64,000 nucleotides of DNA from Sphingorhabdus sp. EL138 (lineage in GTDB: Bacteria > Pseudomonadota > Alphaproteobacteria > Sphingomonadales > Sphingomonadaceae), in contig NZ_CAMDCK010000001.1 in NCBI RefSeq assembly GCF_945890115.1, positions 62,001 through 126,000 of the forward strand, in the 5' to 3' direction. Every line of letters starts with the position of its first letter. The first letter of the stretch is position 1. This document shows positions 54,257-62,419 of this stretch, one piece after another. The position numbers were made by a program, and so were the translations under genes. The notes under the pieces are model-generated. The model did no database searches and was not told where the DNA came from. It saw only the letters and a program-made list of their open reading frames with translations.

Positions 54257-55819
54257 ATGACGCTGAACCGCCGGACCTTTGCCATTATTTCCCACCCTGA
54301 TGCGGGTAAGACCACGCTGACGGAGAAATTGCTGCTGCAAGGTGGAGCAATTCACTTGGCTGGTGAGGTCAAGGCACGCGGGCAGGCGCGGCGTGCGCGT
54401 TCGGACTGGATGAAGATCGAACAACAACGCGGCATTTCGGTAACCTCGTCGGTGATGACGTTCCAGAAAGATGGCATTGTTTTTAATCTGCTCGATACGC
54501 CGGGGCATGAGGATTTTTCCGAGGATACCTACCGGACGCTGACGGCGGTCGATTCGGCCATCATGGTCATTGATGCCGCCAAAGGGATTGAGCCACAGAC
54601 GCGCAAGCTGTTTGAAGTCTGCCGCCTGCGCAGCGTGCCGATCATCACCTTCGTCAACAAGGTCGACCGCGAAGGCCGCGCCGCGTTTGAAACTATCGAC
54701 GAAGTGGCCGATGCACTCGCGCTTGATGTCTGCCCGATGAACTGGCCCGTCGGCATGGGCGGTGAATTTGAAGGCCTGTATGATTTCCATAGCGGACGCC
54801 TGAGCCAACCGTCCGGCGACAGTAAGGCATTTGAAGGTAAGACGAGCGATCATAAAGGGCTTGACGCGGCCACGCTGGAACAGGTGCTGACGCCAGCCGG
54901 TATCGCACGACTGCGCGAAGAGGCGGAGCTTGCGCAGGCTGGATATTCGGACTTTGATCTGACGGCTTTCCAGAACGGCGACCTGACGCCAGTCTATTTC
55001 GGGTCTGCGTTGAAAGAATTTGGCGTGATCGAGCTGATTAACGCCATTGCGGCTTACGCCCCCTCACCTAGGCCACAGCCAAGTTCAAAGGGCAATATCG
55101 ATCCTTCGGACAAGGAAGTCACCGGCTTTATTTTTAAGGTGCAGGCCAATATGGACCCGCAGCACCGTGACCGTATCGCATTCATGCGCCTATGCTCAGG
55201 TACGTTCAAGCGCGGCATGAAGCTGACGCCATCCGGGCTTGGAAAGCCGGTTGCGATTCATTCGCCCATCCTGTTTTTTGCTCAAGACCGCGAAATTGCC
55301 GACAGCGCCGAACCCGGCGACATCATCGGTATTCCGAACCATGGCACGCTGCGCGTTGGCGATACATTGTCGGAACGCAATGATGTACGCTTTACGGGTC
55401 TGCCCAACTTTGCGCCGGAAATCTTGCGCCGTGTCGTGTTGCGCGACCCCACAAAGACCAAGCAATTGCGCAAGGCGCTCGATGATTTGAGCGAAGAGGG
55501 GGTGATTCAGGTATTCTACCCTGAAATTGGTTCCAATTGGGTCATTGGCGTTGTCGGGCAATTGCAATTGGACGTGCTGCTCTCCCGGCTTGAGGCGGAG
55601 TATAAGGTTGATGCGTTCTTGGAAGCTGCGCCGTATGACACCGCACGCTGGTTGATGGGTTCGGAAAGCGCATTGGCGCAATTTGTATCGTTCAATGGCG
55701 GCAATATGGCCAAAGACCGCGATGGTCACCCTGTATTTATGGCACGCTCGTCATGGGATGTGGGGTATCAGCAGGAAAAGCATCCGGACCTGAAATTTAG
55801 CGCAACCAAAGAACGCTAA
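54257..55819 (+). CDS. prfC: Peptide chain release factor 3
   Basis: A 520-residue translational GTPase. G1 is ISHPDAGKTTLTEKLL, G2/switch I RGISVTSSVMTF, G3 LLDTPGHEDFSEDTYRTL, and G4 TFVNKVDREGR. The G-domain subtype and the C-terminal VIQVFYPEIGSNWVIGVVGQLQLDVLLSRLEAEY are RF3-specific. It releases RF1/RF2 from the ribosome after termination. It is 76 bp after pheT. Its TAA overlaps the TAG of the convergent pseudogene. Confidence 0.97.
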   Translation: MTLNRRTFAIISHPDAGKTTLTEKLLLQGGAIHLAGEVKARGQARRARSDWMKIEQQRGISVTSSVMTFQKDGIVFNLLDTPGHEDFSEDTYRTLTAVDSAIMVIDAAKGIEPQTRKLFEVCRLRSVPIITFVNKVDREGRAAFETIDEVADALALDVCPMNWPVGMGGEFEGLYDFHSGRLSQPSGDSKAFEGKTSDHKGLDAATLEQVLTPAGIARLREEAELAQAGYSDFDLTAFQNGDLTPVYFGSALKEFGVIELINAIAAYAPSPRPQPSSKGNIDPSDKEVTGFIFKVQANMDPQHRDRIAFMRLCSGTFKRGMKLTPSGLGKPVAIHSPILFFAQDREIADSAEPGDIIGIPNHGTLRVGDTLSERNDVRFTGLPNFAPEILRRVVLRDPTKTKQLRKALDDLSEEGVIQVFYPEIGSNWVIGVVGQLQLDVLLSRLEAEYKVDAFLEAAPYDTARWLMGSESALAQFVSFNGGNMAKDRDGHPVFMARSSWDVGYQQEKHPDLKFSATKER

Positions 55820-56300
55820 CGCCAGACGGCAACACCAAAAGGTTCGATTTCTGCGCCACCGATGACAAATACTGCGCCAACTGGCGCAGGGGCATGCGCA
55901 TGCGTTTCAGCGAGATTGAAAGCGAAGGTCAGATCGCCCCGAGAGCGCAAGCGCAAGGTCGGCGGCAGCGGCGTTATCGCGACCCCAGCCTCAGCGCACA
56001 GATCCACCAGCAGGTTTTTGACAAACGCATCGTCTGTCAACGTCGCGAGATATAAGCTCCGCCCCAACGGGGCGGCGTTGCGGTCGGCGTGCCCAAAACA
56101 ACCTTGAGGCCCACAGCGCCGAGGGTTTCGATCGCGCGGTCCATCCACGCCCAATCAAAAACGCCTTCGCTTTTTTCGATCCGCCCCCAAGCAAATTCGC
56201 CAATCCGGACATAGGTCAGCCCAAGCGCACGCATCCGATGGGCGTCACGCGCCCAATATTCTTCCGGCCAATGTTCGGGATATTAGCAAACACCTAACAC
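55816..56300 (-). pseudogene. GH42 beta-galactosidase remnant (nonsense, frameshift, large internal deletion)
   Basis: Read on the minus strand, the segment starts LGVC[21 protein letters not shown], where GH42 enzymes have [12 protein letters not shown]; the second Tyr codon is TAA (56283-56285). It continues [20 protein letters not shown] and [13 protein letters not shown], the GH42 N-terminus. Immediately after PPRW the frame changes and the sequence jumps to [28 protein letters not shown]...VFVIGGAEIEPFGVAVWR, the GH42 C-terminal domain. About 70 N-terminal and 90 C-terminal residues remain of an enzyme normally around 650 long, so the middle (including both catalytic Glu) is deleted. Several track ORFs (55816, 55991, 56037) are pieces of it. 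Confidence 0.85.
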
Positions 56301-56445
56301 AGGCCATGTTTAGCGGACGCCGACCGCCTGACAAGCCTGTAGACGTTGTGCTTGCAGGAACGCGAATGGCGTAAGGGGAACAACAGCGCCATAATTTGCC
56401 CATTCTGCCATTTTCTCGCCATGACTGGTGCGTATCTAGGGTGGC

Positions 56446-57591
56446 ATGACAATAACTGGCCCCATTGATTCGCCTATGCGTAACAGCAATCTGACCGCGC
56501 ATACCCCCGCAACGGATGTCCAGCCGGATACCGATATTGCGCAGCGCGCGGCCGCGCTCAAGCGCGTGCCCGATGACAAAGCGATGCTGCGCGCTGTGGC
56601 AGAATTGACGCGCGACTTGGGCGCGCCCAATCCACGTATTTTTTGGTCTGACTTTCTGGCTTCGGCCTTTTTGGGCTATGCTGGCCTTGCCGTAGCCATC
56701 CTGTCCGGTAATCTTTGGCTGCAAAGCGTGGCGGCTCTCATATCCGTGCTTGCGCTATATCGCGCCGGCGGCTTCATCCATGAAGTCAGCCATGTAAAGC
56801 ATTCCGCCCTGCCTGGTTTTCGCTTTGGCTTTAACGCGGTGATTGGCGTGCCTTTGCTTGTGCCATCCTACATGTATGAAGGCATTCACAATCTCCACCA
56901 TGCGCGCACGCGTTATGGCACGGATCAGGATCCGGAATATCTGCCGCTGGCGTTGATGAAGCCTTGGACATTACCCTTGTTCATATGCGTCTCGCTGTTT
57001 GCGCCCTTTGCTTTGCTGTTCCGCAACGCCGTGCTTGCGCCGCTTTCGCTGTTCATTCCCGCGCTTCGCCAGATTGTGGTGGAACGATATTCGGGCCTTG
57101 CAATCAATCCCGCCTTCCGCCGCCGTCCGGCTGAGGGCGAAGCACATCGCAACTGGATCATACAAGAAACCGCCGCGAGCATTTGGTCGATTGTTCTGCT
57201 GGGCGGCGTGTTCAGCGGTTTTATTCCGATGCATGCCTTTCTGATATTTTTGGCTATCGTCTCCAGCGTTGCCGTGCTGAATCAGGTCCGCACGCTCGTG
57301 GCCCATTTGTGGGAAAATGACGGTGAACCGTTAAGCGTCACTGCGCAGTTCCTTGACAGCGTCAACGTGCCGCCTCCGGGCGTGCTGGCGTCGATTTGGG
57401 CGCCCGTCGGGCTGCGTTACCATGCGCTTCACCATTTACTCCCAAGCGTGCCTTATCATGCTTTGGGCGAGGCCCACCGCCGCCTGACGGCACAATTGGC
57501 CCCCGATTCCGTTTATCACCGCGCAAATTATGATGGTTTGGCCGGATTGATAACGCGGCTCACACGCAGCACCTTCGTGCGCGGCGCTTAA
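56446..57591 (+). CDS. Fatty acid desaturase (membrane di-iron)
   Basis: A 381-residue membrane desaturase with three His boxes: HEVSH (GGFIHEVSHVKHSALPG), HNLHH (EGIHNLHHARTRYG) and HALHH (GLRYHALHHLLPSVPYHALGEAHRRL), plus about four to six transmembrane helices. Di-iron enzymes of this superfamily insert double bonds into acyl chains or hydroxylate carotenoids and other lipids. ATG 56446 is used; ATG 56476 would shorten the N-terminal hydrophilic region. It stands alone between the GH42 remnant and the flagellar cluster. Confidence 0.85.
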   Translation: MTITGPIDSPMRNSNLTAHTPATDVQPDTDIAQRAAALKRVPDDKAMLRAVAELTRDLGAPNPRIFWSDFLASAFLGYAGLAVAILSGNLWLQSVAALISVLALYRAGGFIHEVSHVKHSALPGFRFGFNAVIGVPLLVPSYMYEGIHNLHHARTRYGTDQDPEYLPLALMKPWTLPLFICVSLFAPFALLFRNAVLAPLSLFIPALRQIVVERYSGLAINPAFRRRPAEGEAHRNWIIQETAASIWSIVLLGGVFSGFIPMHAFLIFLAIVSSVAVLNQVRTLVAHLWENDGEPLSVTAQFLDSVNVPPPGVLASIWAPVGLRYHALHHLLPSVPYHALGEAHRRLTAQLAPDSVYHRANYDGLAGLITRLTRSTFVRGA

Positions 57592-57682
57592 CCAGCAACA
57601 TTTATAGTGACCCCGAAAGGGTCCACGCGCCCCGCCCGACTTTCGTTTACTAGACGCATGAGCATATTGGGCTAACTGCTTC

Positions 57683-58477
57683 CTACTGGAAACTTCGGAC
57701 GAGTGAGCCGGCAACCAGCGACCAGCCATCGGCCAAGACAAAGAAAATGATTTTCAACGGCAATGATATTGTCGGCGGCGGCAGCATCATCATGCCCATC
57801 GCCATCAACACGGCGGACACCGCCAGATCGATGATTAGGAACGGGAGCAGAAGCAGGAAGCCGATTTCGAACGCGCGGCGCAATTCTGAAATCATGAAGG
57901 CTGGAACGAGGGTCGTGAACGGCACCTCAGCGGCTGATTTTGGCACAGCCTTCGAACCGGCTGGCAAACTCGCCTGCCGCATATCGTCGAAAAGTTTCAG
58001 GTCATCTGGCCGCACGTGTTTGAGCATGAACTGCTGAAATGGCTTGCTTCCGCGTTCAAAGGCCTGCTCTTCGGTGATCGTTCCGCTATTGTAAGGCTGG
58101 ATGGCGTCTCGCCACGCCACGTCAAAGGTCGGCGCCATGACGAAGAACGAAAGGAACATTGCGAGGCTGATCAGCACCGGGTTGGGCGGCACACCGGGCG
58201 CACCTATACCGTTTCGTAGCAAAGATAGCGCCACGACTATGCGGGTGAATGACGTCACCGTCATCAAAATGCCAGGAGCCAGGCTCAGGACCGTGAGCAG
58301 CAGGACGAGCTGAATAGTTTTGCCAGGTGCCCAGCCGCCAGCCATTCCCGCCGCATCAGAAGCTGCACCAGACAAAGCCCCTGCCGCAGCCTCAACGGCC
58401 TGCGCATGGGCCAACTCCGGCAGACTGCCAAGCGCGAACGCGAGCCCGATCGGCAAAAAGACACGGACAAGCTTCAT
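57683..58477 (-). CDS. fliP: Flagellar biosynthesis protein FliP
   Basis: A 264-residue core export-gate protein. It has a signal peptide (MKLVRVFLPIGLAFALGSLPELAHAQ), then TM helices with ILMTVTSFTRIVVALSLLRNGIG, the family signature LIxLAMFLSFFVMAP, FMLKHVRPDDLKLF, and the C-terminal PFLIIDLAVSAVLMAMGMMMLPPPTISLPLKIIFFVLADGW. FliP forms the pentameric pore with FliQ and FliR. Its ATG overlaps the fliO stop by 4 bp. Confidence 0.97.
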   Translation of the reverse strand: MKLVRVFLPIGLAFALGSLPELAHAQAVEAAAGALSGAASDAAGMAGGWAPGKTIQLVLLLTVLSLAPGILMTVTSFTRIVVALSLLRNGIGAPGVPPNPVLISLAMFLSFFVMAPTFDVAWRDAIQPYNSGTITEEQAFERGSKPFQQFMLKHVRPDDLKLFDDMRQASLPAGSKAVPKSAAEVPFTTLVPAFMISELRRAFEIGFLLLLPFLIIDLAVSAVLMAMGMMMLPPPTISLPLKIIFFVLADGWSLVAGSLVRSFQ

Positions 58478-58755
58478 TCTTTGTGACCTACAAGGATGTT
58501 TTGCTCAACCAGCAGCATGGAATTGGGACCGATCAGAATGAGGTGATCGAAAAAATCGCGGCGCACCATGACCAACGTATGCTTGGCATCCACCGGCACC
58601 CTCAGCACAACTGATACGTTAGGCTCGAAATCGCTCCGGCCAAAACCACGACCTTGGAAAAGGCGGAAGCGCCGAATGCCCCATACCGCCAGTATGAGCA
58701 GGGAGAGCACAAGGACAAGGGTACCGAATGTGCGGGCAAGGCTAATGAAATCCAA
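58474..58755 (-). CDS. fliO: Flagellar biosynthesis protein FliO
   Basis: A 93-residue protein with one N-terminal TM helix (FGTLVLVLSLLILAVWGIRRF) and a short cytoplasmic beta-domain ending GPNSMLLVEQ (the FliO pattern SVVLRVPVDAKHTLVMVRRDFFDHLILIGP). FliO is an assembly chaperone for FliP. It lies between fliN and fliP in overlapping order, which secures the call despite weak conservation. Confidence 0.85.
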   Translation of the reverse strand: MDFISLARTFGTLVLVLSLLILAVWGIRRFRLFQGRGFGRSDFEPNVSVVLRVPVDAKHTLVMVRRDFFDHLILIGPNSMLLVEQNILVGHKE

Positions 58756-58768
58756 GTGAAGACTACCT

Positions 58769-59002
58769 TTACGTGGTTTGGTTCAGGATCTCGCTGATCC
58801 TGAGTGAAATCTTGTCGCCTTTGAGAAGCACCTCGCCCGAGGCAACGGGCACATCGCCCGCATAGACCAGGGTAAGATCTTCCTGCCGGCGATCGAGTGG
58901 GATCATGGTGCCGCGGGTCATCTTGAGTAACTGAGAAATCGGAGCTTCAGCGGCACCAATCACTACAGATAGTTCAATTCTTACGTTGTCGAGCGCTTTC
59001 AT
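58769..59002 (-). CDS. fliN: Flagellar motor switch protein FliN (short, SPOA domain only)
   Basis: A 77-residue protein formed of just the SPOA/FliN C-terminal domain: VRIELSVVIGAAEAPISQLLKMTRGTMIPLDRRQEDLTLVYAGDVPVASGEVLLKGDKISLRISEI. It lacks the long N-terminal extension of E. coli FliN, common in small alphaproteobacterial forms. It is part of the C-ring below the motor. It is the first gene of the fliN-fliO-fliP unit. fliM and fliG are not in the window. Confidence 0.9.
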   Translation of the reverse strand: MKALDNVRIELSVVIGAAEAPISQLLKMTRGTMIPLDRRQEDLTLVYAGDVPVASGEVLLKGDKISLRISEILNQTT

Positions 59003-59047
59003 TTCATCTCCCTCATGCCACTCATATAGGACTATTTTTCCGCTATC

Positions 59048-59063
59048 TGGAGCGTACTAGGCA
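59048..59063 (+). promoter_or_regulatory. Candidate sigma-54 (-24/-12) promoter before flgC
   Basis: TGGAGCGTACTAGGCA keeps the essential GG and GC with the required 10-nt spacing (GG 59049-59050, GC 59061-59062) and five of seven bases of the -24 consensus TGGCACG. It is about 50 bp before the flgC start. Sigma-54 itself is encoded at 2.3-3.8 kb. Assigned by pattern. Confidence 0.4.
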
Positions 59064-59113
59064 AAATCTTCCTATGAGGGATGCACCACGGCTCATTTCG
59101 AAAGGTGTCCCGC

Positions 59114-59518
59114 ATGGAACTGAAGAATATCATGGCTATCTCCGCTTCGGCATTGCGCGCACAGTCGCTCCGCATGCGTGTTATTGCGGAGAACCTCGCC
59201 AACTCGGACTCGATTGCCGCAAAACCCGGTGCCGAGCCCTACCGGCGCAAGGTCGTCAATTTCGAGCCCACGGATATTGGAGGGGCTGGCCAGGGTGTCA
59301 GCATTTCGAGTGTCGGGCAGGACCAGTCCGCGTTCAAGCGTGCTCTGCGTCCTGGGGCTCCATCCGCCGATGCCAACGGTTATATTGACCTGCCCAACGT
59401 CAATACAGCGATGGAGATGGTTGATATGCAGAGCGCCCAGCGATCCTATGAGGCCAACCTCAGCGCTATCCAAGCATCCAAAAATTTGACGATGCGCACC
59501 ATCGATCTACTCAAATGA
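59114..59518 (+). CDS. flgC: Flagellar basal-body rod protein FlgC
   Basis: A 134-residue rod protein from ATG 59114: MELKNIMAISASALRAQSLRMRVIAENLANSDS is the FlgC N-terminal heptad region, and the C-terminus YIDLPNVNTAMEMVDMQSAQRSYEANLSAIQASKNLTMRTIDLL is the matching rod signature. The track start at 59081 adds eleven unsupported residues. It is a proximal rod component. flgB, normally directly upstream, is missing here. fliE follows 17 bp downstream. Confidence 0.96.
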   Translation: MELKNIMAISASALRAQSLRMRVIAENLANSDSIAAKPGAEPYRRKVVNFEPTDIGGAGQGVSISSVGQDQSAFKRALRPGAPSADANGYIDLPNVNTAMEMVDMQSAQRSYEANLSAIQASKNLTMRTIDLLK

Positions 59519-59535
59519 TACTCGGGAGATAATCC

Positions 59536-59850
59536 ATGTCCATTGGTGCACTTGATGCAATTAATGCCTATGGGCGGCTGGTCCGCCCAACCTCGCTTTC
59601 ACCTTCTAATGAAGTAACGCCGGGAAGTGAGACATCCAACTTCGGCAACATTCTGACTGGCGTGATCAGCAACACAACAGATTCACTCAAGGCCGCCGAA
59701 AATGCAACGGCGCGTCAGATTTCTGGCAAGGGTGACCTCATCGACGTGACCACGGCTATGACGGCTGCGGAAATGGCGATGGATACTGTGGTCGCGGTGC
59801 GGGACCGGGTCATAAGTGCGTATTCCGACATCATCAGGATGCAGATTTAG
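59536..59850 (+). CDS. fliE: Flagellar hook-basal body protein FliE
   Basis: A 104-residue FliE with the characteristic C-terminus ISGKGDLIDVTTAMTAAEMAMDTVVAVRDRVISAYSDIIRMQI. It joins the MS ring to the rod and is an early export substrate. GGGAGATAATCC precedes the start. It lies between flgC and fliQ. Confidence 0.95.
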   Translation: MSIGALDAINAYGRLVRPTSLSPSNEVTPGSETSNFGNILTGVISNTTDSLKAAENATARQISGKGDLIDVTTAMTAAEMAMDTVVAVRDRVISAYSDIIRMQI

Positions 59851-59852
59851 CC

Positions 59853-60116
59853 ATGGGCGCTGCGGACGTTGCCGAGCTCGCCAAAGCGAGCCTTATCCTA
59901 TTCTTGACCATATCGGCGCCCATGCTGATTGTGTCGCTCGTTGTGGGTGTCTTGATTGGCATACTGCAGGCTTTGACGCAGGTTCAGGAAATGACGCTGA
60001 CCTTCGTGCCGAAGTTGGTCGCCATGGGGATCGCATTCCTGTTCTGCCTGCCAATGATCGGCCAAGCCATGTCGAACTTTATGCAGTCCATCGCAGGCGC
60101 GATTGTCAGTGGATGA
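59853..60116 (+). CDS. fliQ: Flagellar biosynthesis protein FliQ
   Basis: An 87-residue membrane protein with two TM helices and the FliQ signature ISAPMLIVSLVVGVLIGILQALTQVQEMTLTFVPKL. It is part of the FliPQR export gate. It starts 2 bp after fliE and overlaps fliR by about 8-14 bp. Confidence 0.97.
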   Translation: MGAADVAELAKASLILFLTISAPMLIVSLVVGVLIGILQALTQVQEMTLTFVPKLVAMGIAFLFCLPMIGQAMSNFMQSIAGAIVSG

Positions 60117-60885
60117 TCTCGTCTCCAGATATTCTGATTTCTTCATTCTCCTGCTTGTGGTCTTCGCCCGAACGGGTTCAATCGTCATGCTTCTGCCTGC
60201 TTTTTCGGACGAAGCCATTCCAACTCGGATCCGGCTTTTTCTGGCCCTTGGCATCGCGACCGGTCTCTCTGGTCTGGTAGCGCCCTATGTGAACCCCGCC
60301 GTGACAGGGCCGAAGGCGTTGCCCGGAATTATCATTGCCGAAACGATGGTCGGGCTCAGCCTAGGCATGCTCATGCGCATGATGTTCCAAGCCATAGGTG
60401 CGGCCGGCTCGATCATCAGCTTTCAGATCGGCCTTTCCTCGGCGATGGTATCAGATGCTTCCATGGGGGGGCAGGCAACCGTCGTCTCGCGCTTTCTTTT
60501 GCTGGCGGCGACGCTGACATGCATGGCGCTTAATGTGCACCATCTTTGGTTTGCGGCAATGCTGCGCTCGTACGAAAATTTTCCGATCGGCCAATTGCCG
60601 CCGGGGCGTGATCTTGCCGAATTGGCCGTCATGACAATGGCACATGCCTTCACGCTATCGCTCAGCTTGGCCGCCCCTCTCATTGCCTTTGGCGTGATCT
60701 TCAACGTCGCGCTTGGGCTGGTAAGCCGCGTGACCCCTGCGTTGCAGTTGTTCATGATACTCGCGCCGCTCAACCTGTTGCTTGGCGTCGCCTTTTTTGC
60801 GGCCATCGTCGGCGCTATCCTGAATACTTTTGCCGTCAGCTATGGTGATTGGCTGAACGCCGGCTGGGCAATGCCCGGTGGCTGA
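60109..60885 (+). CDS. fliR: Flagellar biosynthesis protein FliR
   Basis: A membrane protein of about 258 residues; GTG 60109 or TTG 60103 can start it, both inside fliQ. Typical features are RTGSIVMLLPAFSDEAIPTRIRLFLALGIATGLS, MLMRMMFQAIGAAGSIISFQIGLSSAMVSDAS, and VTPALQLFMILAPLNLLLG, with about six TM helices. It closes the FliPQR gate complex and contacts FlhB. It overlaps flhB by 8 bp. Confidence 0.95.
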   Translation: MDDLVSRYSDFFILLLVVFARTGSIVMLLPAFSDEAIPTRIRLFLALGIATGLSGLVAPYVNPAVTGPKALPGIIIAETMVGLSLGMLMRMMFQAIGAAGSIISFQIGLSSAMVSDASMGGQATVVSRFLLLAATLTCMALNVHHLWFAAMLRSYENFPIGQLPPGRDLAELAVMTMAHAFTLSLSLAAPLIAFGVIFNVALGLVSRVTPALQLFMILAPLNLLLGVAFFAAIVGAILNTFAVSYGDWLNAGWAMPGG

Positions 60886-61951
60886 AACCGATCAGGAAAA
60901 GACCCAGGAGCCTACCGAAAAGCGCCTAGAGGATGCCCGAAAACGCGGCGATGTTCCTGTGGCGCAGGACGTTCGGCACGCTGTGATGTTTGCAGCGATG
61001 CTGTTGCTGCTGGGGACGTTGGGAGCCGCGGCGGCCAAGTCCCTCTCGAAGATATTCATCGTTGTATGGGGCGGGGCGGACCGGATACGCTTTGCAGATG
61101 AGGGCGCTCAATCCACCCTTGCTGGTCTCATGCAAGATACTGTTTTGGCCATCACCCCCATGCTCGCCGTATTGATGGCGAGTGCAGCCTCGATCTTCGT
61201 GTTGCAGGGAAAACCGGTACTGACATGGACGCGGCTCGCCATAAAGTGGGAGAAACTATCGCCTGTCGCCGGCCTCAAACGGATCTTCGGGCCCCAAGGA
61301 CTTTTCGAGTTCGCCAAATCACTGCTCAAGGCGGGTTTGATTATCGGCCTCGCGACCGCAATTGTCTGGCCCAACCGGGTCGCGATGGCTGGCTTGGTGG
61401 GCGCAGGCCCTCTCTTTTTGTCACAGCAGTTGGTCCTGCTGGTATTAAACGTGCTTCAACCAATTGTCGTAGCGGTTGTCATCGTCGCTGCGGCCGATCT
61501 GTTCTTTCAGAACCGTTCCTACATGAAGCGCATGATGATGACGCTCCAAGAGGTCAAAGATGAGATGAAGGATTCCGAGGGCAACCCGCTGATTAAATCG
61601 CGGCAACGCGCCATCGCTTATGCACGCGCGCGGCGGCGCATGATGGCGGCCGTGCCCAGCGCTAGTGTGATCATCACCAACCCGACACACTATGCGATCG
61701 CGCTTAACTATGAACACGGCGTCAACGGAGCGCCGGTCGTGGTTGCCAAGGGAGTCGACCTTGTCGCACTGAAGATCAGGGAAATCGCGACCGAGGCGGG
61801 AGTCCCGATTGTCGAAAGCCCGCCGCTCGCTCGCGCACTATACGCCGGCGTGGAGATTGATCATCCGATCCCGGTCGAACATTATACCGCCGTCGCCGAG
61901 ATCATCAGTTTTGTGATGCGCCTACGCCGCACACCCAGCCTGACCTCTTAA
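60878..61951 (+). CDS. flhB: Flagellar export switch protein FlhB
   Basis: A 357-residue protein, GTG start. N-terminal cytoplasmic segment EKTQEPTEKRLEDARKRGDVP, four TM helices, and a C-terminal cytoplasmic domain. The autocleavage site NPTH is intact in VIITNPTHYAIAL, so it can switch substrate specificity from rod/hook to filament. It continues LVALKIREIATEAGVPIVESPPLARALYAGVEI. It is the last recognised export gene; an unknown gene follows 9 bp later. Confidence 0.97.
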   Translation: MAETDQEKTQEPTEKRLEDARKRGDVPVAQDVRHAVMFAAMLLLLGTLGAAAAKSLSKIFIVVWGGADRIRFADEGAQSTLAGLMQDTVLAITPMLAVLMASAASIFVLQGKPVLTWTRLAIKWEKLSPVAGLKRIFGPQGLFEFAKSLLKAGLIIGLATAIVWPNRVAMAGLVGAGPLFLSQQLVLLVLNVLQPIVVAVVIVAAADLFFQNRSYMKRMMMTLQEVKDEMKDSEGNPLIKSRQRAIAYARARRRMMAAVPSASVIITNPTHYAIALNYEHGVNGAPVVVAKGVDLVALKIREIATEAGVPIVESPPLARALYAGVEIDHPIPVEHYTAVAEIISFVMRLRRTPSLTS

Positions 61952-61960
61952 GGAGCGCAC

Positions 61961-62272
61961 ATGAGCATTATCCCCCCCGATGATTTCGAAGTCCCTGCCG
62001 CGGGCCTGCGCATGGTCATTGCCGCGCCCGAGGGGGTCACCACGGACCGCAACAACATCAAGGCGGTCCGGATAGGCCACGCCGCTGGATTTTCTCTGTT
62101 CACCGCAGCGACAGAACCGGGCGTTTGGCAATTTGCCGGCTGCGGTATTGAGTGGCTCTGCCGCGATGGAAATATTGAGCGGCAATCCGTGGCGGAGGCC
62201 ATGGTCGAAGTTCTGGCGCCCGGGGTCATCGCGATTGCCTGCCGGTCAGCTAACTCAGGGGTAGGAAAATGA
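61961..62272 (+). CDS. Unknown protein in the flagellar operon
   Basis: A 103-residue protein with a strong AAGGAG Shine-Dalgarno 8 nt before ATG and only 9 bp after flhB, so it is certainly expressed with it. No signal peptide or TM helix is visible. The sequence contains GLRMVIAAPEGVTTDRNNIK and IEWLCRDGNIERQSVAEAMVEVLAPGVIAIACRS. It is not FlaF or FlbT, which are the usual flagellin regulators, and I do not recognise a family. A flagellar assembly, chaperone or regulatory role is inference from position. Confidence 0.7.
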   Translation: MSIIPPDDFEVPAAGLRMVIAAPEGVTTDRNNIKAVRIGHAAGFSLFTAATEPGVWQFAGCGIEWLCRDGNIERQSVAEAMVEVLAPGVIAIACRSANSGVGK

Positions 62273-62282
62273 CCGGCTGAAT

Positions 62283-62335
62283 AATATATTAGCTGCGACA
62301 CCGAAAAAATGAGCAGCCGAAAAAAATATATTAGC
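62283..62335 (+). promoter_or_regulatory. Direct repeats AATATATTAGC, 42 bp apart, upstream of flagellin
   Basis: AATATATTAGC occurs at 62283-62293 and again at 62325-62335, exactly 42 bp (four helical turns) apart. Between them CCGAAAAAA occurs twice (62301 and 62318). The AT-rich block sits about 130-180 bp before the flagellin start in the 188-bp leader. The spacing fits two sites for one regulator on the same DNA face. No confident sigma-28 or sigma-54 promoter is seen. Confidence 0.5.
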
Positions 62336-62419
62336 ATTCGAACCGTTCCGCTGAATTCTTTTCCTATGAGCTTCTTAGAGCCCATTTCCGGGCTTTCGGT
62401 TGGTTGCCCGATGTAACCA

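Noticed and set aside
62310-62325. Sigma-28 promoter for flagellin at GCAGCCGAAAAA
   Set aside because: GCCGAAAA resembles the -10 element GCCGATAA, but no TAAA-type -35 lies at the right distance and it falls inside the repeat block.
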